This document shows, in pieces, positions 1 through 12,594 of a stretch of 64,000 bases of DNA. The stretch is from Synaphobranchus kaupii (taxonomy: Eukaryota; Chordata; Actinopteri; Anguilliformes; Synaphobranchidae). The translations under genes and the position numbers were made by a program. Position 1 is the stretch's first letter; every line of letters starts with the position of its first letter. The notes below the pieces were generated by a model that did not search any database, was not told where the DNA came from, and worked only from the letters and a program-made list of their open reading frames with translations. The stretch covers positions 109,713,576 to 109,777,575 of the forward strand of contig CM056376.1 in assembly GCA_029718625.1 (NCBI GenBank). The letters run 5' to 3'.

Positions 1-433
1 CCTTAGGCAACATCACAGCATTTATTTCCATCCAGAGTTGCCATCCATTTTTGGCCGAGATCTTGTATTGACGACGGGAGAGTCAAACCACTCCATAAAG
101 TCTTCTCCAGCACATCCCAAAGACTTTCAATGGGGTTAAGGTCAGGACTCTGGTGGCCAATTAATGTGTGAAAATGATTCCTCATGCTCCCTGAACCACT
201 CTTTCACAATTTGAACCCGATTAATCTTGGCCTGGAATATGCCCATTGATGGGATATCCTGGTCATTCAGTACATTCAGGTACTCAGCTGACTTCATTTT
301 ATTGCTGCATAACATTGCTGAGCCTAGATCTGACCAATTGAAGCAGCCCCAGATCATAAAACTGCCTCCAGAGGCTTGTACAGTGGGCACTATGCATGAC
401 GGGTGCAACAGCAACTTTTTTATTGGCCAGGCA

Positions 434-435
<2 letters not shown>
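1..435 (-). pseudogene. Tc1-like transposase remnant (C-terminal half), left end outside window
   Basis: Two overlapping minus-strand frames carry Tc1 transposase text: [10 protein letters not shown], then [16 protein letters not shown] [13 protein letters not shown], then [20 protein letters not shown] and a stop at 5-3. NPIE(S/N)LW holds the last catalytic Glu of Tc1 DD34E enzymes. The expected DNDPKHT-type second Asp is not recognisable, and a frame change near 185 separates the parts, so it is dead. The right end (about 415-435) reads as a Tc1-type terminus, TTTATTGGCCAGGCAGTG, immediately before a (TA)n tract, so the N-terminal half is missing. Confidence 0.8.

Positions 436-508
<73 letters not shown>
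436..508. repeat. (TA)n microsatellite
   Basis: About 36 uninterrupted TA units begin at the TA next to a Tc1-type terminus, so they may have grown from its target-site TA. Confidence 0.97.
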
Positions 509-513
<5 letters not shown>

Positions 514-2655
514 GTATCAGACAAGCTTGAGAAATATTGTAAGGCAAGCAAAAATTTGGATCGCTGTGCTATAACCTCCAGCTTTTCATTTTGTGTGAAC
601 ATGTCATTTTATCCAGATTACTTCCCAGTATTCATTATACACCAGAAATTAAGTATGTACAGTTGCAATATTATATTTACCAGGGGTTAAAGGTCAACAC
701 AAGATATGCACAGATTCACACTGGAGTTTATTTCTGCCATGAGAATTCACTCCGTGTCAGATTTCCTCTTTATTTCTCCCTCTTTCTGAAATGAAAAATG
801 AATAATTGATTCATTGAGTTTCCAAAAGTATTTACTCTCACAAATAGAATATTTAGCCTCTTTTCCACCAAAAATAAAAACAAAAACCTTTCAGAGCACA
901 GAAGACCGGTGTGTTTTCCTTCTTTTAGACGGATGCTTCACTTTGTGCAGTCTTAAACTTTCATATCCTGTTTACTGATTATCTCCTGAGTCGGAGATGC
1001 AGCCTCAGCGATCTGTAAGTTATTTTTTTTTTCCATTTTGTCTGTTTTCTTCCCCTTTCCTTCTTTCCAGTGCCCTGTCAGAGAATCAAGCAGCGAATCT
1101 AAGGCAATGACAAACTTTAATGACTAACCCACACATCTTCATACCTCTCAGCATTCCAACAGCTCTCCTCTTCCATATGAAGGTCTTGTTATCACCTCAC
1201 TCTCTGTCCTCCACTGTCGTTTGCCATCACTCAAGTGAAAGAGAGCAACTCGGTTACGGAAAAAACAATGGGATTAATGGGTGAGAGGAAGGTTTAAATT
1301 GTTGTGTTGAAATACAGTGACGTGGGGATTTTTCTCCTCAATCAGATTCCCACTTCCCCCTGTGTACCGTGGGGAATTGAGTCCCCAGGCAGTCTGACGT
1401 CCAAATTAAATCAGTTTTCTTTTTTGCAGTTCGCAAAACTAGAGACAGGATAAAGGCATGATACATGTTGAGTAGTTGTTATGAGTCCCCTAATATGGGG
1501 TTCATTTTGCCAGACAAATGGAGAAACAGACAGACGTGCAGTGACTCAAGCGTACTAGCACATAGAGATATGCGTTCACACATGCGGGCTTGGGTGTGAA
1601 ATGATCTCTTTGACCTTTAATCTATACAAGTGAGTATATTTATTGGCTCTTCCGCCTGCAAACTCCATATTTGTGGTCTGGATCAATGTCTCATATTAAC
1701 AGACAGTGTGGCGACACTACAGTTGAGGGACTGAAATGACCTTTTTCTTGGGCCACTCACAAAGGGTATGTCTTCCATATTTTTCCATTAATAGAGGTGG
1801 ATATTGTGCTGAAGAAGTTAGAATTGAAGTACTATGTTCAAGGGTGTCACAGCAGTGCTCCACCAAGGGATATAATTTTCCACCTGGGACAAGTTGATAG
1901 AGTGGAGGAGTTAAGCAAGTGAATGAACAAGAGGACCCCAAGGCCTGGACAAGCAAACTCCAGATAAGCTCCATTAATGTATGACGTAAATGATGCCTTG
2001 ATCAAGATACACATTCCAAGCATGGAGTTCCCGCTGTCCCCTAGTCCCCAACAAAATTTACACCAAACGGGGGTTTGTGTTTAAAGAGATACTGCAGAGC
2101 CTTTTCTAAGGCCTTTTTTACCGCTTCAATTTGAACTGGAACTTGTGAGTAGGTGTGGTCATATGACGATGATGCCAGTAGTCATATTATGAATATTCAT
2201 ATGGTCAAGGAGTGAAAGGGTGTGTCTTGGTGAACTGACTCAGCCCCACTGAACTCAATACGCTCATTCACGCTAAAGTAACGTTACTATTAAATACATT
2301 CAAAAACACAGCAAAACCCAGTCACACAGTAACTAGTATATTGAACATGGCTGGTTGTAGCGCCCTCATCCACTTGGTCCGGAGAGAATTGTTATCATTT
2401 ATTAGCTAACATTATTCATAAATGATAACTAAGATAACTAGCTAGCTAGCTAATAGTTAGCAGTTCTCTGGACCAAACGGGGCTAAACTCACACACAATA
2501 GACTGCCTTGCATTACCTAACTTATCGATACATTCCATCTCTCGGCAGATTATGAAAGCTAACAGAGTCAAGGAACGATACATCTCTGACTCCTTGGCAT
2601 AATGCAGGCAAGTTAGCTAAAGATACCAAAGTAAGACGTTGTAGATTAATAACTC
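509..2655. other. Unique AT-rich DNA, no gene seen
   Basis: No convincing coding frame, RNA gene or complete repeat unit was recognised. A short TAGC-rich stretch lies near 2435-2460 beyond an otherwise ordinary tract. Confidence 0.5.
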
Positions 2656-3951
2656 TCTATGGCTATACGTTCACACTGCAGGTAAAAAGTGGCCCAGATC
2701 CGATTTTTTCCTCAAATGTGACACAGATCTGATTTTTTATGGAGGTGTGAACAGCGAAGATCACATTGAATCTGACATTTCCAATTCTCATTTGGGCCAA
2801 TGTGACTTTTTACGTCATTTTTGATGTAGCAGGGCATTATGGTGTATTCAAATTAACTCGTAAGTCCGAATATTTTCTTCCGAGAAGAAAAAAATATTTG
2901 AACATGACAATAATGTCACATTCAAATCGTTTTTTATTCTCGTTAATCAGAAATATTCCGACTTCCGAGATAATTTGAATACACCATTAGAACGTAGCGC
3001 ACGGGCTAGTTAGGTTATCAACACATTCACAATTTATATTATCATGTGTTGTGATTTTAGATAAGTGGTAAATGTGCAAAGCAGTGGATTTTTTTGGGCA
3101 CAAACGATAGCCTACACCATAATAAGTCGGAGGCTACATTTTTATATAATTCGCGGACAGCTGTGTTAAAATAATGTTAGAACTGTCCAGATTATTGTCT
3201 TGGTTTGTTGCACGGTATTTATTATTCACGGTTTTCTCATGTAGCTGCTTACCGAACGTTAATGGTTGTCGGTCCAATAATGTGTCAATAGTTTAATCTA
3301 AGGGTGCGCAGTGATGTTGGGCTATAGCCTAACGTTACACATGAAGTTGAACAGATGTGTCATGTGATAGCTTTTTTATACTGTGTATTTTAACACGGCT
3401 GGAACGCTGTATTGGCCAATCTGCATCCCGGAACTATCCGTTTTATAAATGTTATATCGACTGGTCTCACTAGCCAAACGGCCGAGCGCTCCATTTTCTT
3501 AACTCGCCCGTCCTCAGACTCACTAATTTCATGCCTTACTTGAGTTTCACTGAAACCGCCCATGTCACAGTCCCCCCATTCCTGGCTCAGATCTCGCATT
3601 CACGAGTCCCTCTGCACAGAAGTAGCAGCCATGGCAGCGCAAAAAGCTAAGCTTTTTTCCCCTGTCTCCTCACCCTTATCATTAGCTCCACTGCACATCA
3701 ACTTTAAAATTAACGCAGAAGCTGTGACTTTGATGACTTCCTTTTTGTTGTTGTTTATTTCTGCAGGCTGTGTAACAGGCGCGATGTCTTTTGTTAATTT
3801 GCACGGGTCATTTGAGTAGAGCAATCGGTTCACACTGGAATCAGATATGGGCCCCATTAAAAAATTTATGTGAACAGCCAAACAAAAAAAATCTGATCTG
3901 AGGAATAAATCGGAATTGAGCACTAAGGCCTGCAGTGTGAACGTAGCCTTA
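2656..3951. mobile_element. Non-autonomous TIR DNA transposon, about 1.3 kb (hAT-like?)
   Basis: Inverted ends: left CGTTCACACTGCAGG (about 2669-2683), right CCTGCAGTGTGAACG (about 3930-3945), followed by AGCC. Similarity continues inward through CAGATC...GATTTTTTCCTCA-type sequence. No transposase is recognised inside; open frames of 70-107 codons there match nothing I know. No clear target duplication was found. The superfamily guess rests on the ends resembling fish hAT-type repeats. Confidence 0.6.
2840..2986. mobile_element. 147-bp MITE nested in the larger TIR element (PIF/Harbinger-like)
   Basis: Near-perfect inverted ends of about 36 bp start TGGTGTATTCAAATTA and end TAATTTGAATACACCA. 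It is flanked by TTA at 2837-2839 and 2987-2989, a 3-bp target duplication typical of PIF/Harbinger elements. No coding capacity. Confidence 0.8.
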
Positions 3952-4499
3952 GTAGCTCAATATAAGTCGTAATATTAACGTTAGCAGTAATAGAAAGCAA
4001 TTTGCATTTGAACTTGAACTAGCTAGTTAGCAGTACAAGGGTCTCAGTCTCAAAGAGGGAAAAAAATAAAAATAAGTTGGTCTCTGCTTTTATACCACGT
4101 GCCCTGCCGAGACCACCCCTAGGATCACCTCAACTCCACCCATTTTTATGTTAAGGATCTCGTGATGTCACGAATCCCCGGAAACCAGCGTATTGGTAAG
4201 TCTACACAAAAACTCAGATAAAACTATTTTGACTAAACATGAGATTTTCGGACATAGACAGTTGTGTATGATTATAATCTAACCCAAAACATCGGTTTTC
4301 AACGGGAAAAGTCGGTTTTTGACTGCAGTATCACTTTAAGAACTGGTTTGAGAGAGAAGAAATGATAGCTGTAATTAGAGTAGAATTAGTTCAGGCAGGG
4401 CTTGTAAGGAGCTGATCCAGGGAGCTCTGTATAATCTTAAAGGGCAGATCCCAGCCCGAGATTGTCCAAGCACAGAATTAAGTGCATTCCACAAGCTCT
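3952..4499. other. Unique DNA, no gene seen
   Basis: AT-rich sequence with no recognisable coding or repeat structure. Confidence 0.5.
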
Positions 4500-4890
4500 A
4501 GTGAGAGGCCAGCGCTGGAGCGACCCGGGTCCACTTCACCGTCCCCGGGCTTGAGCGCGAGAGCCTGTCAGGGTTTATCACGCCGGTAACGAGGGAAATG
4601 AGTGTGGACAGGGGGCGCTTAGCAACGCCGCCAGACCGCTGGTCAGCGCGGAAGCGGGAGGAGTTCAATCGGAAGGGATCCTTTAATCCGCAGACGCGCA
4701 CGCCGCTCGGCCGCAGGAGCGGACGACAGAACAAATCGCGGTTTCTGCGCGACGCAGCATGTTCAGCTCGTCTTCCTTTCATTATCCCGTCCCGCTGGAG
4801 AGAATGCTGTTGTGTTATTGTGTTTTGTGAGGAAACTGGCATTATTCTGTCACATTATCCCAAACACAGGGCTGCACCACCCTCAATCTA
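4500..4890. promoter_or_regulatory. CpG-rich patch in gene desert
   Basis: GC- and CpG-rich by eye compared with its AT-rich surroundings (many CG steps, for example GACCCGGGTCC, GCGCGAGAG, GACGCGCACGCCGCTCGG). Open frames on both strands (97-114 codons) overlap each other and look like a side effect of composition. Could be an orphan CpG island, an unrecognised first exon or a repeat. Confidence 0.35.
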
Positions 4891-5298
4891 AGGTAATAGT
4901 ACATTTTGCTGTCATGTTCCCTGGGCTTCTCTGAGGTATCCAAGTACCTGCCTGTCTGCGGTCTCTCAGAATGAACTTGGACAGCTATGCAGATGGAGGG
5001 ATTTATGCATTCTGTACATAGCTCATTACTCCTTGGCCTGAATACTTAACAGAACCCCTGATCACACCTTTTTTTTTTTTTTTTTTACATTTTAAACGCC
5101 ATTCATCATTTTTCAGGCTGGGGGGGGGCTGAAATCTGCAGCTAGCTAGACTGCATGTGTGGGATAGGAGAAGACAGAATCAGAAAGGGCAGAGTCATAA
5201 CTAGGTTTACCAGCAGAAACAAGGCAGGTAAGGTTTCTGGTGTTTTAAAAAGAAAATTCATCACAGCCAGCCCTTGCTCTAGCTTCAGCCTCTTGGGA

Positions 5299-5545
5299 GC
5301 ATATACCCATTCAATGAGAAACGACCTGCAGTTGCCCCTTTATATAGCCATCCAATGAGAAACCACCTGCACGTGCCCCTTTATATACCAATCCAATGAG
5401 AAACCACCTGCAGGTGCCCCTTTGTATACCCATCCAATGAGAAACCACCTGCAGGTGCCACTTTATATACCCATCCAATGAGAAACCACCTTCAGGTGCC
5501 CCTCTATATACCCATTCAATGAGAAACCACCTGCAGGTGCCTGTG
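5299..5545. repeat. 41-bp minisatellite, about 6 copies
   Basis: Units start at 5309, 5350 and every 41 bp after that. Each contains TCCAATGAGAAACCACCTGC, then AGGTGCCCCTTTATATACC. Copies differ by single bases. The period is not a multiple of three, although a minus-strand frame stays open across it. Confidence 0.9.
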
Positions 5546-6229
5546 CACATCCAGCACATCCAAGGAATTAGCAGGCTCTTACAGTGGAGAGATTTGGAGC
5601 TGTCCATGGTGCTAATGGAGGAAAAAGCAGGCCGTGGTTGTCACAGAGCACCACCCACTGTCATAAAACACTATTTTTAGCAGATCTGCCTTCCTACTGT
5701 TTCTCACCATAAGCACCTGATGCAGATCCAGTCACACATTTCACCATATAGCATGTGACTCTCTAACCTTCCCTGTTTCCATCAGCTTCGGCCGTAATGA
5801 AGTTTCACACCGGAAGTTAGTGATGGGAATAGAAAGCAGGTGTTTCTGTATGATAGAGAATATCTTGCGCAGATGCTAAATGTTATATACCTTCTGAGAG
5901 GTGATTAAGTAAGATCTGTACTTATATATGGCTATGTCCAATAATAAGACATGTGGAGTTATTAGGAGTCACGGAGGAAAACAGCTGAAGGAGAAGTGAA
6001 GGAGGAGAGGATAACTACTGAATGGGCTGAAGCAAACAAGCAACAAAGAAACACAATACTTGCTGGTTTGTGCTGGTAGGACACGGGGAAGCACACAATA
6101 CACCCCACCCACATTTTTAAATAAGCGTCTTAAAATAAACAGCGCTTAATCAAACCAATCAGCGGACTTCTGTGCCTTTGCCGAGAAGCTTGAGGAAGGT
6201 CGGGGGCACCCGACTTTCCAAGGGGACAC

Positions 6230-6540
6230 ATGATGAATGAATACGGGTCTGACACGCACGAGTGGAGCGCGGCGCGTCCCCACGGCACAGTCACCGTGTC
6301 TCAGGGCGTCTCCGCGGCACAGTTACCGTGTCTCCGTGCGTCTCTACGGCACAGTTACAGCAGGAGACGCACTTTGCATTCCTACTCTAATCCCCCCGTC
6401 GCGGAAGCCGCACAGACGGTCTCCGCCATTATTATTTTTTGTACCCTCAATTTAGATGAAAAGTATCAGGCCTCCAGACACCGCGGCGCGGAAAAACAAA
6501 GAGTTGCTGAAAGAACAACGCAGACCCTCAGATGATCTGT
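6230..6540. promoter_or_regulatory. CpG-rich patch with a short tandem repeat
   Basis: CpG-dense stretch. At about 6272-6358 a unit of about 29-30 bp repeats three times, each with a CACGGCACAGT or CGGCACAGTTAC core and CGTGTCTC. Overlapping plus-strand frames are compositional. It may be an orphan CpG island; no adjoining gene is visible. Confidence 0.35.
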
Positions 6541-6954
6541 TTAGTCAGAGTTGTGTTACATAACCACGGCGAGTCTTCTCGGTTTACAGTTGTGAAAAGA
6601 CAACGAACAAAGATTATTTATTTATTAATTTGTTTGCTTATTTATTTACTCCCTCAGCTGAAAAGTATTTTCTCGTCTTACACTTGGGCGCAAATGCCAA
6701 ATTAGTTTTTAATTAAATGCATCAATCATGTGAGGACACATTTCCTATTGCTACTATGTTTTTTACTGCAGATAATCATGTCGCTATGGAAATTAATATA
6801 AAAAATTTTATAGACCTTTTTAAAAAAAAAAGATTATTCAGGTCATACAACCTTTCCAACATTTTTTGAAATTATTGTTTTTCTAATTAAAGTCATAATT
6901 ATTAAAAACCAAAGTTCTTATTAATTATAACATTAGATTATTTTTATTTTGAAT

Positions 6955-6978
6955 GCGTGTGTGTGTGTATGCGAGAGC

Positions 6979-7026
<48 letters not shown>

Positions 7027-7040
7027 CAGAAAGAGAGTGA
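6955..7040. repeat. (GT)n-(GA)n microsatellite
   Basis: Compound dinucleotide tract, GT repeats to about 7009 and then GA repeats. Confidence 0.95.
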
Positions 7041-7823
7041 GAATTAAGGTTAATCAAAATTAAGTACTGGTTGCAGATCCAGTGCTTATGAATATAATAA
7101 TTTCAGCCAATAGATGTATGCCCTGAGCAGTTACATAGGCTACATTTATATAATTATTTTTCTTCTGCTACCTCATCACCTTTAGTGATGAGATAACAGA
7201 AGAATATAACTTGTCTTCAACTGCAAATACAAAAAATACACAGGTGCATCTTTTTACATGGGTGCAAAAAAATACACCCGTGTGAACAATTGATTCAATG
7301 AAGGACACTTCCACACTGAGTCTGTTTGACTGTTTCATTTGAATACAAGAGGGGTTCCGTTTTTTTTTTTCTTTCTTTTTCTTTTGGCACAATAGGGGAA
7401 AGCTCTGGCCATTACATAATCACACTATGCTGTAAATTAAAGCAGCTGAACTAATTCCATTACGTTTCCTTATAGAGCTACTCCGTATTTTAGTTAGACT
7501 AAAATATGCATTTGTGGTATTTGACGGATTGATTGAAAATGTATTGATTGATTGATCAGTTATTTGGCAGGCTGCACATTATTGTAACCCACATCTCCTT
7601 TTCTCTCTTCCTTCTTCCTCTTTCAGCTCATGGCCTTTATTTCATCATTGCTTACACCATAACTCTGTTGCAGTGAGACAACCTTTTCTCTGAGGAGAAA
7701 GGTTAGAAATCTGTTTAATGCAAGCCTAGTAATGTTTGTTCAGACAAGGCGTGAACCCCAGGGTGGTAGTGCAAAGACATGAAACAGATTTTTTTGTTCC
7801 AGAACAGCTTTTTAGCAAACTCT
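7041..7823. other. Unique AT-rich DNA, no gene seen
   Basis: No recognisable coding, RNA or repeat structure beyond T-rich tracts near 7360. Confidence 0.45.
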
Positions 7824-8540
7824 AACCTGGGCATTCTTGAGGCTTACCAGTGATTTGCATCTCGCGATGAACCCTCTGTGCTCATTCAGGTGTAGGCTTC
7901 TTTTTATGGTACTCGTTGACACATCTGTGACGAGTGTTCTTTATTCTGTCCGACAGTTGAAAAGGGTTTTTTTCTTCACGACTGAAAGCATTCTTCGGTC
8001 ATCCACTACAGAGATTTTTTGCTTCACCAGGTTGTTTGCTATTACTGAGCTCCCCAGTGCGTTCTTACTTCCTAACAAAATGTACCAAGCAGTTGGTTCT
8101 GACGCCTAATGTTTTGCTAAGTCTGTGATATACTGTCTGTCAATTTATTCTAAATTCTCAGCCTCATGATGGCCTGCTTTACTGGCATTGACACTTATTT
8201 GGTCCTCATGTTGAGAGACAACAGACTCCAAATGCAAATTCCACACCTATCATCAACGTTAGACCTTTTGTTAGCTTTCTTGTGCATGAAAAAAACAGCT
8301 GGCCAAGAAACAGCTGAGCAGCCAATTGTCCCATTACTATTGCTCCCCTAAAATGGGGGGACTATGTATAAAAAGGGCTATAATTCCTACACGGGTCACC
8401 CAATATGGATGTAAATACTCTAAAATTAAAGCTGACAGTCTGCACTTTAGACTGCATTGTTTTATTTCAAATCCAATGCGCTGGAGTACAGAGTAAAAGA
8501 CAGCAAAATTATGTCACTGTCCCAATAATTTTGTATACAT
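7824..8540. mobile_element. Truncated copy of the 18007-19322 TIR element family
   Basis: Runs parallel to 18595-19322: shared AGGCTTACCAGTG, TTGACAGTTGAAAA-type, TTTACTGGCATTGACACTT, TATAAAAAGGGCT and AAAGCTGACAGTCTGCACTT segments, ending in the family terminus TGTCACTGTCC. The first half and left terminus are absent. No transposase motif seen. Confidence 0.75.
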
Positions 8541-8960
8541 ACACTCAGTGGCCACTTTATTAGGTACACCTGCTCCTTAATATAAATATCCTGATCCTAC
8601 AAACAGCGAATCGCATGGCTGCGACTCAATATATAAAGCACGCTGACATGTGAAGAGGTTTAGCTATTGTTCGGCCAAACACTAGAATGGAGATCTAAGC
8701 GTAATCTAATTGACTTTGATTGAGGTATGATTGTTGATGCCAGATGTGGTGTTTCTGGAATCTTACAAAAAAACCTTCCCTCCTGGGATTTTTATGCAGA
8801 ACAGTCTAGAGTTTACAGAAAGTGCTGCGATAAAAAAATGTAAAAAGCATTCAGTGAGCAGCAGTTCTGTGGACAAAAACATCTTGTTAATGAGAGAGGT
8901 CAGTGTAGAATAGACATACTCATTCAAGCTAACAGAAAGGCCACACATGCTCAAATAACA
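8541..8960. mobile_element. Fish interspersed repeat beginning CACTCAGTGGCCACTTTATT
   Basis: The start TCAGTGGCCACTTTATTAGG followed by TACACCTG is a terminus I recall from very common fish DNA-repeat families. It abuts the preceding element directly. The remainder to about 8960 includes degraded element interior; the far terminus is not visible. Confidence 0.55.
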
Positions 8961-9009
8961 GCTGTTTAAAACATCCTGTATAGAAGGGCATCTCTCTGAA
9001 GAAGAAGAA

Positions 9010-9018
9010 GATAGATAT

Positions 9019-9083
<65 letters not shown>

Positions 9084-9096
9084 CAGATAGATAGAT
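9010..9096. repeat. (GATA)n microsatellite
   Basis: About 20 tetranucleotide units with one GACA variant. Confidence 0.97.
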
Positions 9097-9222
9097 CACA
9101 CACTGAATTCTGAACTTCAAAACTTCATCATTGCATGCTTATTTCCTCTGTTGTTGCTTTATCTTATATATTTCCTGTGAAGATGATAGACAGTACAATA
9201 CTGTACATTCAGACCCCCCCAA

Positions 9223-9255
9223 AACACACACACACACACACACCCACACTCCATA

Positions 9256-9289
<34 letters not shown>
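9223..9289. repeat. (CA)n microsatellite
   Basis: Two CA blocks split by a short ACTCCATAAG spacer. Confidence 0.95.
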
Positions 9290-9290
<1 letters not shown>

Positions 9291-9587
9291 TGTTATTATT
9301 TTTGAAGTCTGGCATTATCACCAGAAGCCCTACTTAGAATGGCAATTAGATGCAGCAGTCTGGGGGGATAACAATGAGGAGATTTGGTATGCAGAGAGGC
9401 AGGCAAAGTTAATGGACTTTAAAATCGACAGAGTGCATTGAATCACTCATTAACATGGTCCTTAGCTTTGTGGGGTAGATTTTATTTTAAAGGTCAACCA
9501 AAATGTCAACACAAAATTGTAAATAAAATACACTTTCATATTGCGCATACTGTAGGCTGTTCCTTGAGTGATGTTTGCCTGTGTGGG

Positions 9588-9597
9588 TGCGTGTGTT

Positions 9598-9635
<38 letters not shown>

Positions 9636-9644
9636 AGTGTGTGT

Positions 9645-9689
<45 letters not shown>

Positions 9690-9747
9690 TGTGCACACGC
9701 ATGCGTGTGTGTGTGCGTGTGTGTGTGTGTGAGAGAGAGAGAGAGAA
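9588..9747. repeat. (GT)n-(GA)n microsatellite
   Basis: Long imperfect GT tract with GCGTGTGCACACGC-type interruptions, ending in GA repeats. Confidence 0.96.
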
Positions 9748-10145
9748 GCAGGGCTGCGTAATCACTTTGCTGGTTGAAAAAATTCCCATAAAGGCAATGA
9801 AGGATGCTCTTTTCTTCTGTTGAAGGGTAAATACTGGGTAAGAATATAACTAGTGAAGCAATAAAATATACATCACCTTGGGAAACCTCTTGCGGAGGGA
9901 GGAATTAGTTGCCAGGGTGTTGTGAAGGTGGAATGAAGCTCCCACTGCAAGGATTATGGGAGGAGAATTTGGGTAACTTCTCAAATCCAGCCCCAGGCAA
10001 AGAGAGGCTGGTCTTCCAGATTGTAAGGAAGATGATGCAGAAAAATGGATGTTAAAAGCAATGAAGCTATAGATAGACGTATATATTGTACACATAACAG
10101 AACTACAGACACAGACATACCTGTGAGAAGGTGCAAGTGCATGCA

Positions 10146-10150
<5 letters not shown>
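9748..10150. other. Unique DNA, no gene seen
   Basis: No coding or repeat structure recognised. Confidence 0.4.
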
Positions 10151-10209
<59 letters not shown>

Positions 10210-10218
10210 TACACACAC
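10151..10218. repeat. (CA)n microsatellite
   Basis: Nearly uninterrupted CA units, preceded by GCGCGC-type sequence. Confidence 0.96.
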
Positions 10219-10831
10219 GGACACAAACAGTGTGTGATCAGAAGTTCCACTCGTATGAATGCAGCCAACATCTTGACATTGAGTTTATATGATGAAATCT
10301 GACAAAATGTGACCATGAACAGAAATTAAAATGGCAGCTTAAAAAAAATAAAGCATCTTAACTAGACACACAGCCAAGTGTGCAATTTCTTTGCATGATT
10401 TTGCTTTCCTAAGTATTCCATTACTGGCCTTGCCTCCTGCTTCCCTTTCTTTGAATATAAGTCTTGATTGTTTTGAACCAATTGCCTCCTTGCAAATTCC
10501 ACTGGATGGAGAATGTAATTGAAAACAGCAAGAAGGCTAATAAAATCACCCATTTATTAAGAACAACCAAAAAATAAAAAATAAAAATACTATTAATGAA
10601 ATTCGGCTCCTGCCTCACGGGCAGACATTACATCTAATCACGAGTCGTACTTTACAAGCAATAATAAATAAATAAATATACTTGCCCCGCGTGAGGGAGA
10701 AACAACGTAACACACACCACAAGTGGAAAAATCACCTGCCTGTGGCATTACATTTTTTTTTTTTTTTTTGCTGGTTTCATTTTATTGTCACTAGGCAACA
10801 TGCCTTTAATTTCTAAGATCTAAAGATGTTG

Positions 10832-10860
10832 TTAAAGGGGTAGTTCACCCCAAAATTATT
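10832..10860. mobile_element. Single TIR-like end of a fish DNA transposon
   Basis: TTAAAGGGGTAGTTCACCCC resembles a terminus widespread in fish DNA transposons. I did not find its inverted partner within the next 1.5 kb, so this is a fragment at best. Confidence 0.4.
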
Positions 10861-10950
10861 TTTTTAATGTTTATATATACCCAGAGTGCTATCTATCCAT
10901 CCAGGTAGTTTAATTGAGAACTCACTAGTTCTGTAGATATCCGCTGCAGC

Positions 10951-11012
10951 TCACCATGATATCACCCTGATAGAGTGGACCTCACCATGATATCACCCTG
11001 ATAGAGTGGACC
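10951..11012. repeat. Two-copy tandem duplication, about 31 bp
   Basis: CTCACCATGATATCACCCTG plus ATAGAGTGGAC occurs twice head to tail without differences. Confidence 0.85.
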
Positions 11013-11722
11013 TCAACAGGTCCAAGGTTTTTGGCACTCAAAGCACCAAAAATGTACATTCAACAGAAAAAAAATCAACAGCAACATCTCTTTATAAATA
11101 TAATGACACGGTTACTCACGGCCATCCACAGACCTTGTTGCGCACCGTTTTTTTCGAAAACGACTTTCTATCGAAGCAGGCTAACTCTGTATATCTGTGC
11201 AAAGTATCAACCAAAGCATGCCAGTATTCTAGCGTGCACTGTCTTAACATAAGGCCCAGAATACTGGCGTCCTTTGATTTTAGACATGGCCTAGGACCTA
11301 TTATTTAGTCATTCTGAACGGTTTCACAGGGGTATAAGGTGTCACACAGGCCAAAACAGATTGAACTTCTATACTATTGAGTATGCTAGTTGAGTACACT
11401 GGATGAAAAAGTTAACCCCATCACACAGACCCCCTAGTGGCCCCCCCAAGATTTTGCTCAACTATGAGTGGAAACAACAAACTCCGTATTTTATTTGTAT
11501 TAGTTCACGATCCATGACAACTCTGCTGAATACGGAGTGTCACTATTGTCGCGTAGCTAGTCCTTTTAACAAGCAACCCCACACCCAGTCTCGCCTGCAA
11601 CTATATTTACCCATGCGTGGCACAGTGGCCAATTTTTTTTTTACCACCAAGAATTAATATTCCATCATAGCAACAAGAAGCCAACAATAGCCTGAGCGTA
11701 TGCCAAAACAGCTGTGAAAAGT

Positions 11723-11812
11723 AGGGTTGTCACGATATCCCATTTTCATATCGTCGATATGCCTTGAACAAATATTGCGATATCCAAAATGATCAGATAT
11801 TGTGACAACCTT
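11723..11812. mobile_element. 90-bp MITE
   Basis: Inverted ends AGGGTTGTCACGATATC and GATATTGTGACAACCT; the interior is AT-rich. Resembles short fish MITEs starting AGGGTTGTCACGATA. Confidence 0.6.
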
Positions 11813-12107
11813 AGTCTAAATAGCCGGTATACAAATAACTAAATAATAAATACAGAGCAAATAATACAGAATATTTTGCGAGGCAGCAGAACTAAAAAAG
11901 AAAATAGAGTGAGAAAGGACACTCCACTCAGATGTGTCATACATATTTTTATGCGTAGCTATGTATATATATATATATATACTGTATATATATATATAAA
12001 ATGAATAGTTTTTGAGATATTGACACTTAAATGACATTAGTAGAAACAGAAAATTGCCTCTCGTGCATCGGCCAAAGTTAATAGGGTTAAGTATAATTTG
12101 GGGGATT

Positions 12108-12594
12108 TAAAGGCCCACTCAGTAATTTTGGTTGCTAATCGACGGAAGTTACGTGCATGACAACTAAGTAGCCTACCTCGGTGGATCATGTTTCTCGTTT
12201 TTTTACTGTAACCAGCGACATTACAATATGACAAAACCATTTCCAAGGCATGGTTTATATGGCAGAATGTTAGCTAACTTTTCTTTTCGATTTTCCCACC
12301 AACTAAAGATGACGAGTGAGTGAAAAGTTTGTTTCCATCGTGATTAGCTGCGCAAGATCTACAAAAGATCAGGTATTCAAAATAAATAAGAAATGCAGAA
12401 GACTGAAAATGAACAAGGAAGTAGTGTCAACCCGACACTTATTTTAAATACTTATTTTTCCTTTTGAAGTGCTTTTCATGAGGATCTTTATAGTTATTTT
12501 TAGTAGGACAATAATTCTATACTATAATACAATATCTTTGTCTTTTTGCTTGTTTAAGTGATTAGTATTTTTTTAGCAACCAAGTTGGCCTTTA
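12108..12594. mobile_element. Possible MITE, about 490 bp
   Basis: Inverted ends AAAGGCCCACTC...TTGGTTGCTAA and TTAGCAACCAAGTTGGCCTTT. Imperfect match; no coding content. Confidence 0.4.

Noticed and set aside
4498..4891. A gene in the CpG-rich patch (114- and 97-codon frames)
   Set aside because: The frames overlap on opposite strands, show no known family and lack splice or polyadenylation context.
8731..8913. 60-codon frame as a small gene
   Set aside because: Lies inside an interspersed repeat; no similarity and overlapping frames on the other strand.
9487..10316. Frames rich in Cys-Val or Thr-His repeats here and at 15546, 20330, 43402 and 53561
   Set aside because: Translations of (GT)n/(CA)n microsatellites, not proteins.
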